The notes under the pieces were generated by a model, which worked only from the letters and a program-made list of their open reading frames with translations, searched no databases and was not told the origin of the DNA. From NCBI RefSeq assembly GCF_965363235.1, contig NC_134850.1, positions 39,428,602 to 39,492,601 on the forward strand: a stretch of 64,000 nucleotides of DNA. Reading direction: 5' to 3'. Position 1 is the first letter of the stretch, and the number at the start of each line of letters is the position of its first letter. The DNA is from Mytilus galloprovincialis. Taxonomy: Eukaryota > Mollusca > Bivalvia > Mytilida > Mytilidae. This document shows positions 13,601-28,600 of this stretch, one piece after another. The translations under genes were made by a program, and so were the position numbers.

Positions 13601-16600
13601 TTGAATATATTTTGAAATGTCTAAAATAAAAATTCTAAACATTTGTAGTCATTGCCCGAAATTTTTTTATTTATCTAAATAGCAAAGACATATTTTGTTT
13701 TGTTTACATACTGATTCATCATAAGATCTCTATTATACAACTCAGAGACATAAAGTAGAATCTTACCAGGATATTACACATGGTGGCAGTGAAATTGACT
13801 TCTGAGAAGACTCAAAGTGAAGGAGGGATACCAAAGAATTTTAGTATGTTTAAACTCCAAGAATTTCAGGGCATATAAATGTTGGAAATATGCCGCACTG
13901 CCCTATGTTTTAATCTCTGAACAAAAAAGTAATGCATATCAATTTTCCATTCTAGACATAATTTTTTACAAAACTTCATAGTAAAGGAGGACAGTTTTAG
14001 CTGTAAATGGAGAGCCTATGAGAAATTGCATTGTCTATATAGATTTACACAAGAGCACCCAAAACAGTATGGGTTTTTCTCATTGTTGGAAGCTGTATGA
14101 TGGCATACGATGCTTACTACCACTTTATGTTTACTCTGAAGGATAGTTGTTTCATTGGCATTCATATTACATCTCCATATTTTAATATTGTTGAATCCTA
14201 CTTACTTGCATCTAAAAACCCTTTTGTCATGCTGCATTGAACCTTAGGTAATTCAGTGTTAGAAAATATCGTAGCCTCAAAAGCACATGGACCTCCATCA
14301 TTAAAGCAAACTTTGAAATCCAAATCTATGTAGTATACTGATAAACCATGGAAGTCTGTAATTTTGTACCTACAAAAATCATTGCATTTTCAACTTTAGT
14401 AGCTAATTAAAATTTTGAAAAAAAACAGGATCTTTGAAACAATGCTATGATTAAGCTATGAATTTTGTTGATGCAGAAACTTATGGAATGTCACTGTGTT
14501 GAATGTTCTATCCTGAATTATATTAAAACAAGAATGTGTCCCCAGTACATGGATACCCCATCCACACTATCATTTTCTATGTTCAGTGGACCGTGAAAAT
14601 GGGGGAAAATGTCTAATTTGGCATTAAAATTAGAAAAATCAGATTATAGGGAACATGTGTACTAAGTTTCAAGTTGATTGGACTTCAACTTTTACAAAAA
14701 CTACCTCGTCCAAAAACTTTAACCTGAAGCGTGACAGACAGAAGGAAGGACGGACGCACAGACCAGAAAATATAATGCCCATAAATGGGACATAAAATAG
14801 ACAACAGCAGATTAACAATTCGTTATCCTTGCAAATTTTAATTACATTTTGCATTAAAAACAAAAATTATACATTTTTGGTTTCATATTATGAAACAAAT
14901 AGCTTACAAATTACCTAATTTCAATTACTTTTCCAATATGAAACTGTTTCTCAATCCCATACTCAAAATCCATTAGGAAAACTTCATATTGATATTTTTC
15001 AATACCAATGTTTAGTTTATAATTACAAGGGTCTATCGTGAGAAAAAAGTTCACATTTCTATCTATGAACTCAATGTCAGCACAACAACTAAATCCTGTA
15101 CAGGTTTTGTCTAAGTGGCATGTAATTGAATCTGGAAGGTCAGGAAGTGTTACATTTACTACACATTCTGAAAAAAAGAAAATTAATCAGTAAACAGGAT
15201 CTAACAGAAGTAATTAGAAGAATAAACATCAACATATTTAGATCACAAAACAATTAAAGAATGCAATTCCACAAAGTGACATAACCAATTGGAACATAGG
15301 TGAAGATGAACCCATCTTGATCTTCAAGCAATGGTAATTTTGATCTTTTAGTATATGTTTGTTTTTTTGAATCTGAGATTTCTTCTGTATTATGAACTCT
15401 ATAGTATAGATATTCTTTTATTAATGTTGTTTTCCAACTTTTTAATATGGGGACGAAGTTCCCTATTACAGTAGAAAATTCAATAAAAAAAAAAATTCCC
15501 GAATTTTTCATTGTACTAATGAACTCAAAATCGTTCAATTTTTTTTTTTGTCGCATGTTTGAATTTCCGGATCGGCGCAAAAATCTACTTCCGTTTCTGG
15601 TCTTGTTTACATGAGACTTTGAATAAAATGTATATTTATCAGTCTAAGAAAGGAACTTATACTAATTCATTTAAAAAAAAATGTTTGTTATTAAAAAAAC
15701 GTTACCTGATGACAACGTTTCTTTGTTTACATTGAATATGACGTCATAATTTAAATAACGTCACAAAACTAAAATCCCTCACAACAGAACCAAAATCGGA
15801 AACGTTACGGTATTTCCATTTCTCTTTTTAATTAACATTGTTGATTTTTAAAAAAATCCTAGACTTTGTCCCCATTCACAGGTAATTCCTGCCTAATATT
15901 ACCTGAATTCCATCCATGGTTGTGGTCAGTTTTGTATATATCAGCAGACTGGTCACATGTTGGGTTTAAAAGATAATCAGCCAGGTCCAGATCTTCCAAT
16001 AACTGTGATATCAGGATTGGAGGTAACTGCTTCAAGGAACTACTAAGCCCGTTGTCACTCATCCAGTTATCAATGTTAAAACCTGAAATACATTTTTTTT
16101 TCAATTCTTATCCAATATTTGTTGGTTTTCTTGTATAATTTTTCCATATTTTTAACAAATATGTGATTTTTGGACAAATGTTCAACTAATAAAAGAATGC
16201 ACACACTTGCAAAATATTACAAGGATACCAAGGTGATGAAAAAACACTTTCAGAGCCATGCAGCCTGCTAAGTAGCTAACGTTTTTTATTATTTTTATCC
16301 TACCTTTAATTACATACTTTGAAAGATCAGTCAAACGGGTGATAGTTGTCTCATTGGCAATCATACCACATATCCTTATTTTTATATTAAATGTATTTCT
16401 GCTATATCCTTCAATTATCTTCTTTTACCATTTTTTTAAATGAAACAAAATTAGAATAATTCTTTCAATCTGTCTTCAGGCGTAAAAGTTGACTGACCTG
16501 GAATCACAAAGTCATCAGACCAGGAACAAGGTTGTTCTGGTAGCCTTACACCATTCAAAATGTCAAACTTGTATCTGCAGTCACTGTGGGTCTCAAAACA

Positions 16601-19600
16601 AACGCTCATCTTGGCATCAAACAGGTAGATCTTTTCAACTCTAATTTCTTCTATCCGAAACCTATTATAAAATTTCTTTAGAATTAAAACCAAGTATCGA
16701 GTATTCTGATTATGTACAAAATGTATATGCATTTTAAAGATAATTCTATTTGAAATGATTTTTTTCTTCTTTTTAAGTATTCACAATATAAAACAGATTT
16801 ATCAAGAAGATTTTAAAGTCGTATAATTCTTTATTAATGAATAATCTAAGAAAAAATTACAAGTTTGAGTGCTAGCTTAAGGTGGTACCTAACACTTTCA
16901 CTAAAACTAATTTGGCTTGTTTAATTTTCATAAAATTTTGACAAAGTATTAACTTTGACCCTTTGACAAAAATATATAAAAATTTCAAAAAATTTGAACC
17001 AACCAATTGATCAGAAAAATTACACTGGTTATAAAGCACTTTGACAAACACTAATTTTGACCATTGAGACACTTCAGATTCCCTTAAAAGCACAACATAA
17101 TTAAAACGTTTAGCTGATTTTACAGAGTTATCTCCCTGTAGAGTTAGGTTCCACCTTAACATGTAAAATTAAATTCCGTACTTTTAAATTTACACTTACT
17201 TCCAAAAAATGATCCAAACATGTTTTCAAGATATATAGTTTTCATGCATTAAAATGACGTTGTACATGGATTTTTTTCATGTTTAATATATAAAGAATTT
17301 ACTTACTCAAGTCTAACCATATTTCCAAGAGATACAGTTTTCCATGTATTGAAAGTGTAGTCAAACAAAGATTCATTGATGACAAGTTTCTCAATTCCAA
17401 TACTGAGTTTGTAGGCACAGGCATCTAACAAAACATGTGTTTCCAATGTTCTTTGTAGAAGTGGTACCTCCATACAACACTGAAGTCCTGTACAGTGATT
17501 TGGTAAACGACAACTTACATAGTTCGGTAGGTGGGGAATGGATATACTATCTGAACAAGCTACAATGATAAAATCAAAACATTCAGAAAACTTTTATACT
17601 GATATAAACTACATCACAATAATTTATTCTGTTTCATTACTATTACAAAAATACTATGTCTTCTTAGAGAATGGCACATACTTCAAAGGCTGAACTGTGT
17701 GCCTGATTAGAGAAATTTCAATCTTTGCAATGGCAACCTACAAGAACTGTACAGAAAAAAAATTATACATCAACAGTTATGCATCTGTTATGAACTTCTC
17801 AATATAAGATGTCCTATATAAGAACCAGTGAAGACTAAAATGTTTTATATGATAGTCACATATGGTTGTCTCATTGGCATTGATACGAAACCTCCTTCTT
17901 CATATATATATACAGTAATAGATGTATATAGTTTCTATCACACATTACGCTTCAGGTCATATAAAACTATATGTTGAATTTGTGCCAACAAAACAGTCAG
18001 ACTAGACACAAATCAAAGAGCTGAAAGCTCTGAGGAAAAATGACGCCACTGTCTCTTTTATTGCGATATTTTTAATTCAAGTCTGGATTTTCACATAATA
18101 AGTTTAACATTGCAACATGTCTTGTAAGCATATAATTGATATTCGTATGTGTGTGTGTGAAGTGAAGATGACAACTGGCTGTTTTTTTGGTACAAAAAAA
18201 TAGGTCAAGACTATTTGAATGATCTACAATATCCAATGACTGGCTTTTTTTTGTACAAATAAATAGGTCAAGACTATTTGAATGATCTACAATATCAAAT
18301 GACTACTGGCTGTTCTTTTGTACTAATAATAGGTCAAGACTATTTGAATGATCTACAATATCAAATGACTACTGACATTTCTTTTGTACTTATAAATAGG
18401 TCAAGACTATTTAAATGATCTACAGTGTGCAATGACAACTGGCTGTTCTTTTGTACTAATAAATAAGTCAAGACTATCTGAATGATCTACAATATTCTAA
18501 GTAATGTGATTTTTTTTCTTGAGCAGACAAATAGGGATATTCTTTTCATTTTTTATTTCATGTCAGTCGGGTGGCTTTATATGAAACTTGAAACCACTTC
18601 TCTGCCATATTGTTATTTTATAATAACTCTGCCCTTGACCGATATAATTGATATTCATTCTTTAACCATACATCATAGTCATATGAGGTAGTATTTGATT
18701 TTGCACTCCCACACCATATTTCAGGTGAAATGTCTGTCTCCATTTGAATTAATGACATTGAACCATCATGGTATTAAACACAATTTCAAAAGTGATAATG
18801 CTGTTAACGTGGGTCACCATATATTCAACTTCGATGGCATTCAAGATATTGAAATTTGTGTCAGTTTGGAACAATGATCTAGACCTATAAGAATGAATTT
18901 TATTTAAAATAATGCCATAGTATGTGACCCCTACACGGTAACAAACATAAATAAGCTTGAAAGGATACAACATCAAGCGGCAAGATTTATCACAAGTCAA
19001 GAGAGGACAGATGTGTCTCCAAAATGCTTGCCCAATTGGAACTAGAAGATCTATAGACAAGATGAACCAGCCAGAAGTTAATATTTATGTACTAAGTGGT
19101 TGAGGGGCTGATTCCCGCTATTGAACCAAAAGAATTCCTCAAAAAAGCACGTCCAAAGAGAACTATAACTGCCAACAAATTCGAAGAATTCCAAGCAACA
19201 AATATTGTGGAAAAGCAAGTGAAGAATAACTCTAAGTGTAAAGAATTCTAGTCAAATTAGCACCTAGTTAAAAGTCACCCGGTATAGTCAAGTATAAAAG
19301 TTATCAATTAGTTTAAAAAAAAAAAAAAATTAGTTATAGAATGTTCAAACAATTCACTTCTGTATTCTAACTGCTTGTTGATTTAACAACGATGTATTGA
19401 ATGTCACTTTTTTTAAAGTAATTTAAAATAGGAAGATCATTTATACATTATTACAATTATTTATATATTTTGTATCAAATATTATTGGATGCCGAATTGA
19501 CTCTAAATGGGTGCCGATTTGACCAAATACCGAATTGATCTATTCTATTTGTGCAGATTTGACCAGGTGCCGATTTGACTTGTACCCCAAGTAAAACACC

Positions 19601-22600
19601 GAGCAATATTCAAACTCATTCTTTGTAAAAACAGTGATCCCGTAAAATCAACTAGACAACACTGTAGTGCGCGCATCAAGCGCAGAGAGCTTCAAATCTG
19701 CTCTCAAGCCCAGTCAATAAATCGGTGGTGCTCTCTCAAACCGTTGTATTATAGCCAGTCTTGGTAACAACAACGTATTCATACAGATACAGATACAGAC
19801 TCTGCTGCTGTAACTTTGTAAACAAAGGTTCATCCGCAACGCGTGAATATTACTAATTTCTGATTCTTTAAAAACTTTGTATATCTTGATAAAGACCTTT
19901 ATCTATCCGATGGATATCAAGATGATTCCGATTATAACTTTTTTTATGATTGTAAAAATGAAATGGCAAGAAAGGTTGACATTATTTAGGAGAACTATTT
20001 TGTCTAGCAATTGCTGATCATTGGAGTGTGAAAAGTTCAAAACCACACCACGTGGGTATAACTGTATTACTTATTTCCGATTCTTAGAAAATTTATAAAT
20101 CTTGATAAAGACCATTATCTATTTAATGGATATCAAGATGATTCCAATTATTTGAATGATTTTTAAGTTCAAATGGCAAAAAAGTTGACATTATTTTTTG
20201 TCTAGCAATTGCTGATCATTGCAATGTGAAAATTTCAGAACCATAACAAAACGGATCTATTGATAAATACCGATTTGTTCCCTATTGTAAGACATGTACA
20301 TAAAAGCGAAAGCTTGAATAAATATGAAAAATATAACAAAGGGATAGCTCAAAATACCACTTGATAACAATAAACATATGGACAGGTCAAGATGTTTTTT
20401 TTCTGTATATAAATAAGGTAAGTCAACTGTTTTCCGGCTGACCACTACATTTTGTTCGAGTGTAGGGTAATACAAGAAGATTCCAGTTAGTCTATGAAAA
20501 ACAGTAAATACGAAACCAAGTGCGAAAGGCAGGTCGGAAGAAATATAATCAACTTCTGTAAGTTCTGGTCAATGGTAAAGGAAACATGACCTTGATAGCG
20601 TCATTTTCCAAAAAGGGTTTACCATGAAATTAATTGTTCTGCAAAATACAAATTTCCAATAAACCTGAAATATTAAATCAATCAACTCATATTTGCAGCA
20701 TGAAAAAAGATTAATCTACATTAACTGTCTTTCAACACCTATAAATGATGATATTTTCATTATCAAGAAGTTTCTTTTGTGTCTGTCTAATCTCTATCTA
20801 AAATCTTACCTAAAGTATTCCATCCCAGACTATCAGTATTGTATGTTGTTTGAATACATCCAGGATCTTTCAAGTATCCAGATATTCCTAACTGATGGAA
20901 TAACAGGTCAACTGTGAACTTTGGTAATGATTTTGAAATAACTACATCTTGCTTTTCTAACCAGTGTGTCAAAGAAAAATCTGAAACCAAAGGGACACGA
21001 CACAAATTATTATTATTTACATTATACAATATGGAAATTTTAAATAAAATAGTGCGTGCATCAAATACAAATGACCTTCAGTAACCTTCAGTAACTTTCA
21101 GTAACCTTCAGTTGGAAACATATGTTTGTAGCCTAACAGAATTTCCACTGAACAAATATTGTTATAAATGCCATTATATCTGTGCCTGTTTGACAAACAT
21201 TCCATACCTTTTATTCTTTAAGGACCAAATACAGAATATTTCTTCCACTTGGAATTTGTACTTACACAGTTACCAAGCTCACATTGCTTGTCTCTACATA
21301 AAAAAAAAAAATTTCCAAAGTTGTGGAGTGGAATCTTGATACAAATACAAATCCCTGCATTTCTTATAATTGTAATTTATGCCACTTTTGAAAAAGGAAG
21401 ATAAAAATGCATGTGCTATTTTAAAACACCAAATTTTTTTATAAGTCCCGTTCTGAAATAATTTCCATGTCAGTTTCTAATAGTCAAATTTAACCAAGTT
21501 ATTCTTGAAGGGAATCTCCTTGTCATATATAAAAAATATCTTTTTAAAAATGAAAAAGCCATCTAAGGAATTTAAATGTAATATTTTAATAAACCTACTC
21601 CTGAAAAATGTTTTCCCCCATTTCAGATTTTTCTGAATAATGAAATCATCAATGAAATGGGAGAAAATTTTGTAAAACTTATAAACATGTTTAAACTGTA
21701 ATGGTTGTCAGAAATTTGGAAACACCAAACCATGTACTTCATAAATATCTGAGAAACAGGCAATATATGCCTTCAATTTTAGAACCCATTCCCACATTTT
21801 TCTATAATTAAAAAATCATCAGTCAATTTGTGTTCTACAAGAATAACTAGTCCTTCACCTTAACTACTTATATTATACATAGTTTGATATTAACATGTGC
21901 ACATATGCGTAGGAACTACTTTGTATGAATATGTACTTCCTTTCAATATCTTCTTTTTTTCTCTATCCGCGGCCCAATTTGGTGGAGTTACATATTTCAA
22001 AGTCTACTTAAATTATTTTTCCAAAGAATTCCTCATATGCCAATCCTAGGGGCTGTCTCAAACTTGCAGTGAGGTGAAAGTGTTTCGCTCCATGTTTAAA
22101 GCCTGACTATGACTTTGAGATGGACAACAGCAATAAAAGCACTGTTTGTTTGTATTTTGTGTATCTTTTTGGCTGTGCATGTACTGATTTTGTGTCATGG
22201 GTTAATACCCCATATCCTTTGTTTTTCTATTATAAATCACCTTTGATAGGAAAGCCCTCGTTATAGTCACAAAGAGGTTTTGGTAGTTTTGTATCTCTGA
22301 GTACCGTTTGTTGAAAGATACATCCAGATGACTCTAAACATAAACTCATGTTGACGTTAACAACAAATACACTTTCACTTGGGAAATCATAAATCTGGTA
22401 ACTAAAATAACAAGAAATAAAGTTTTAATATTACAATACAGCTGAGAAATAAGTAATGCCACAAAATCATTTAAATATGGTCAATTCAATAACAAAACAA
22501 ATTCTTGTTGTTCATAAAATTACTAGCTATAGTAATATACAATTATTGTATATGATTCATAAATAGTACATGTTTTGTACTCTAGAAAATTTAGTGTTGC

Positions 22601-25600
22601 TTGCAGATCTTTAAGAATCTTTATGAAAATTATTCACACTCTTCAGACTGAAATATAGACTTAAATGTTTGTGCTGACAATTGTCTAGTGTTCAAGACTG
22701 TAAGTTGACCCTTTGGGCCACATGAACTTTAAAAGTTTTAGATCTTTATTGCATTGCCCCAAGCCCCTACATATCCATTTGCCATAAAAAGAAATCTATA
22801 CCTATATTCTATGAACCTGTACTTCTGTGGTTGTCATTTGTTCATGTCTGTAATATTTGTTTTTCAGAAATTGATTGGTTATAAATTGGGCTGTCATTTT
22901 TCTCAATTGAATTGTTTCATATTTTTTCTGTATAGGCCTTTTAAAGCCGACTCTATGGTATGGATTTTCTCATTGCTGAAGACTGTATGTATGCTTGGGT
23001 ATAATTGCACTATTTCCGCCTTTTTCGAACTTTTGTGCATAGTTGTCTCACAGCAATCATACCACATCTCCTTATTCTTACAACTGACAGTACAAGCATA
23101 CTTATATGCATCTTTTAAATAATCTTTAACTGGAATCACTTACCTTATTTTAAGGAGTCCCAAAAAAGAAAAAATCTGAATTGTTCCAAATTCAATTTTC
23201 AATATTGATATTGTTGTGTTCAGGTTTTCAACTCCAACTGTGAATTTGTTATTGCATATATCCAAGTTCAAATAGAAATTCAGAGAGAGTCCAAGTTTCT
23301 GTACATCCACGCAGCAATCAACTCCCATACAACTGTTTGAGACACGACAAGAAAGACCTGACTGAAGTGTTGGCAAATCCATGATTGCTGCTTCACATCC
23401 TAAAATGCAAGTAATCTTTATAAAGTCAGAAAAAGCATAAGAAGAATGAGTAAAATGCACAGGTGCTGTTTGTTCCAAAATATTTAATTTTTTTTTGAAA
23501 TTCATTTCCAACAATTCATATCCATATTTTACTTAAAACGTTTTGACTGGCTCTGTATATTCAGTGATGAAGAAGGGACTTGCAAGACACAAATCAACCT
23601 TATTTGAAATTCACTGCCAATTGTACTCGTACAAACTTCAATTCCACCCTTAGCTAAAGTACTCATCATGCTCAATAATTAAAATAAGGGATCTGGGATC
23701 ACTGCTGAACCCTTGTGAATATCTATTTTGAATAATAAAAAGATCTATGAAATTGAATTAAACTTAAAACGGCACATGTTGCTTGACTCTCAGATCAAAA
23801 GTACCTGGCTTTGTACTTCCTCAATCTGGAAATGATTGTGTCTGTATATGCAACTAAAAGATATGTCAATATTTTCTACACAAGCTTATGTATTAATTTG
23901 ACACAAAATAACTGTTACTTTATTAGAGCATAAAGCAAAATGACTTTGAATGCCACGGAGCAATGAACTAGTGGTTTGAAATAATGAAAGTCAAAATAAA
24001 AAGAATGCAAAGTCATGACAAAAGCTCATTGGGTAAAAACTGGCAGAGTATTTTTACTCTTAATATAAATGTATCTTTTAACATACCATTACTGATATTC
24101 CATCCATTTTGTGTGATGTTAAAATATGATGCTCTGTTACATTGTGGGTCCTTTAGATATGGCCTCAGATTCATTTCTTCCATTAATTGTGCTACCACAA
24201 ATGCATCTAGTGTTGTGTTGCTTACATATGTGTTTTCAGATAGCCATTTATTCAAGGAGAATCCTAAAATAAAAGCAGTATATTATCTAGAGTATCATTT
24301 TTTCTCTTAGAAAGACAAAAAATTAAACCTTACCAGATAAGTTGCTGTGTTTTTCCTTAAACAAGTATTTCATACATTTTAAAAACAATCATAATAGTTT
24401 CCAGATATGTGACGACTGAAGAGTTAGTCAAATTGTTGCATCTCCCTATCACCTGAATGAACATTATTCTTGTTTTCTTTTCAATAGCAGCTTTTAAACA
24501 TTTTTGTGAAACGTTTCAACAAGTGATGACAAAAGATCACACTGGTCCATCAGCTTTAGTGTATTGATCAAATAATAAAAAGCAATTCCACATAATATTA
24601 AATGCATCTTTGTTTATAACATTGTATTATTACAACTAGATAGATAACCATTATGCTATATTTTTCAGCAGTTGAACTCCAAAACACAAAAAAAAGTTCT
24701 GTTATCATTAATAAATATACAAATTATACAAATTTGTGACTTAAAAGTAAATAACTCATTAAGTCCACACCTGAAATGTAAAATCCTTCATCCCAGTTGC
24801 ACAAATTCTTCGGAAATTTCTGTTTATTCAGGATGTTGATATTCAGAATACAGTCATTTGGGTGTGAATATTCCAGACACAGCTGAAACTTCAAGTCAAC
24901 CATGTACATACTGTCCTCTGCTAGATCAAAAATTGTGTACCTTCAAGGAAATTGTACCATTATAGTATAACTATTTACAAACAAGAGTCCACACATTGAA
25001 AAGTCTCACCTTCTTTACTAACCATTGATATCAACATTTTACTTTAAATACAAAGACATCCTTACTACATGTATAATATAGTTATAAAATGGTACTTCAC
25101 AGTACTGAACATTGCTTGCTAAGTTGGCAATAACTGAATATGTTTAGTCTAGATAAAACAAAATAATATAAATATATGAAAAATAAATAAAATTTAACAT
25201 TAATAACTTAACTCATGCAATTGAGGTTAAAAGATAATGTTCTGGATTTTTGGCAGTAATTAGATTATTCTAAACACATGAACTTAAAAGAACATATAAT
25301 TGAACTAACTTTAGTTTGATTCCTCCTTGTAAAGAAAATGTCTCCTCTTCCCCCCATACATATGTCAAAAGGGATTTCTTGACATGCAATGCCTCTATTG
25401 CAGTTTCCATTTCATACACACATGGATCTAGTGAAATGTTTATACTGATGGTTTTATCGATAGGTGTAACATCAACACAACACTGTACTTCCATGCAGGA
25501 GTCAGGTATATAACAAGAGACATTTGATGGTAAAACTGGCAAGTCAACTAACTTAGAACAATCTAAAACAAATATTTTAATAAAAAATCATCATGATGGA

Positions 25601-28600
25601 AGTAAGCATGACTCTTCATGTGAATCTAAGAAAAACTTGCATTTTCGTGAATATTTAATTTCATGGATATACATGTATCTATAGGTAATCTGTATTTCCT
25701 CTGTACCAACAAAAACCATAAAAAATTGGTAACAATAGAATATTAATGAATCCACAGTACTATTTCTGGTACATTAAAATGTATGAAACAATTTATATTT
25801 TGTTGATATCTGCTTTACTACTCAGGCAAGAATAATGATAGTATTCTAAAAAAAAACTCCACTTGGTTGATATTTTGTGACAAAATTGGGGAATTTTCAA
25901 CAGCACACTGAAACTAGAGACTATTGAGAACAGATATATAATTGACAAATGAATTTGAAGACAAGAAAATTTTACTCACTGTTTGTCAAGGAATTGTGTT
26001 TAGAAAATGGGAAAGTGGATCTAGAGCAAGATGGTGAAAGCAAAAATTCTGTAATTCCAAGTTTGGTCAAGATGTTTTCAATGACTACTGCTGGTAACAC
26101 GTCTGTTACTGTCTCTGGAGTTTGCTTTAATAATGATGTCAGTGAAAAATCTACAAAAAAACAATTAAAGGATTGAGACATGTTCCATCATTATGTATCC
26201 AATGATTTCTTGACATGTATTATTTTTCAAAAGGTTATGAATAACAATAAGCAAAATAAAAAGAATTTAGTTTATAAAGGGTTATAATTGACTTAGAGTT
26301 TGATGTTCATTAATCAGGCCAAAATACTGCAAATTTCATATAGAAATACTTTTGATATTACAATTAATACAAAATAACTTCTTTAAGGCACATCACATAC
26401 TAATTAAATAACAAAGAAATTACCCCTTAACTCTTCATTATTAGTAACTTAGCTTTGGTAAGAAATTTCCATGATTTTAAATCATTTTGAGCACAATTTA
26501 CTTCGGCAACCCTCTGATCCCGAAAGGTTTTTTGCATTCAGTATCATCATTAGGATCTTTGGTTACAGAACATTTTGTATAGCAGGATGTGGCCATTGAT
26601 TTTTACAAGACTTTAGGTACAAAATATAAAAAAAAAATCATGATTTTGAAGACTTAAATATCATCTTATCGAGAGATTTGTTTAAATTAGAAGTACAGCT
26701 TTTGAAAATTTAGCTCCAAATTATAGCCTTTTTGATATTTTAGTATGAATTTAAAATGCAGGGCCATAACCTTTTACAATGTAATAATTACATTAGATGT
26801 ATGTTTCATTATAATACGTTATTCTGATTGGCTAACTGCACATCTCACGTTATTTCTTAATCAATTGCATTACACAATAAAATTTATCATTCATTAGATG
26901 ACATGAGGTCCCACAATAATTATAAAGTGCACAGGTGAATTTAATAAAAACTTGATAAAAGTCGTGTTTTCATGATCCTAGCTAAAAAATGTTATTATAA
27001 GTATAGAATGCTTCTTTTTGTAACTTCATAGGGTTGTAAAAGTGTTGACCCTGCACACATTTTAAGAATGAAGTGCTTCTGCGCTTCATACAAAATTTAC
27101 TTCTGTCAACACTTTTACACCCCAATGAAGGTACAAAAAGAAGCATTCAATGCTTAATTGCAGCTTAAACTTTAATTAAATAATAAAAATTTATTTCATT
27201 ATGAAACGTTTGGAATTATTTCATATTATCATATAGTTAATTGTAATTGGTAGAATGTTTACCATAAAGAGCAAATGCAACATTGATATATTACCTTGTG
27301 GATAACTAGTTCCCCAGTCACAATACACTTTTGGTAATTTGGTATCCTTTAAAACATGAACAGTTGTCAAACAGTCTTTGGAAGTTTCAAAACAAAGACT
27401 GATATTCAAATTGATCTGGAATTTTTTCTCAGAGACAAGATCTTCTACCATATACCTTAAAAGAAAAAGCAACAGTGAGCAAAACAGAATTTACTAACCT
27501 GGTTTACTGATCATGATTGAAGTTATGTTGGAAGTCTTAAATAAAAAGTTAACTCTACAAATATTTTATAGAGTTAACATTACCATTAATTTATGTAAAT
27601 GAGGTTAATGTCAGAAAGACATAATACAATTGATTGGTTAAACGATTGAGCTATATCGTGACAGTCAGATTTTATTGATGAAGGAAGCTGGAGTGCCTGG
27701 AGAGAACCAGCAACCTTTGGTGGGAAAACTGACAATCCTAGTTAATTCAGATTGGTGTCAAATGCACTTGCCACATGCCATATCGAACTCACTACCTCAG
27801 TGTTGATAGGCTAGTGATATAGCAATATTTACACCTTTTTGTCCCCAAGGGATTTCGCATGCCCAGTAGACAGCACTTCAATGTTAAGATGAATATTAAT
27901 TATATGGTAATTTTTATAAATTAACTGTTTGCAAAAGTATAAATTATTTGAAATAATTATGTCACAACTTTTCGGAATTTTGGGTTCTCAATGCTCAACA
28001 ACTTTATACTTGTTTGGCTTAGGTCTTAGGTAGATGAAAAAGGTGTCTGGCCTATCAAATTATAAGCCTGGTACCCTTGATAACTATTTACCATATGGAT
28101 CACTCAGCCATTGAAGCTCTATCAAATAGAGACCTTCTGCTTATAGTATCTGAGAAACAGACCTAACCATGAAAATGAAACAGTGATGATTAATAGAACC
28201 ATGAAAATGATTTACAGGCCTGCCAGACAAACAAAAACTTTATACAATTATTTTATACACCAAATATAGTTGACCAATTGCTTATAGTACCCAAGAAACA
28301 GACCTTACCATGAAAACCTAGCATTCACCAATGAACAGTTACAATTATGTCAAGGTCAAGATGAACCCTGACAGAGATATGTAAACCTTACAGTCATTCC
28401 ATACTCTGAATATATTTATCCTACTGATTTATTAAGTATCTGAGAAAAGAACTTCCCAATCTGTTTGTCCAAACTTTACAAACAAAGGAACATTCCTTTA
28501 TTAGGTGTAACCACTGCGCATTTAGATTCTGAAAATTTGGTCCATATAACAGACAGACAGACTGATGGGGGGTGGGGGTCTTTTTTCAGTATGTATTTCC

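Noticed and set aside
15254-15580. Minus-strand open frame of 108 codons between M12 and M13
   Set aside because: It has the right strand but no cassette motif, contains homopolymer runs, and would disrupt the A-to-B order if used.
16872-17162. Minus-strand open frame of 96 codons
   Set aside because: It coincides with a MITE whose inverted ends explain its boundaries.
18181-18498. Possible array of small RNA genes
   Set aside because: Only a plain tandem repeat with an uneven 63-67 base period is visible; no fold common to the units was seen.
22754-23122. Plus-strand open frame of 122 codons
   Set aside because: It overlaps a dispersed repeat fragment and intron sequence, has no recognisable domain and no splice or promoter context, and its hydrophobic composition reflects T-rich DNA.
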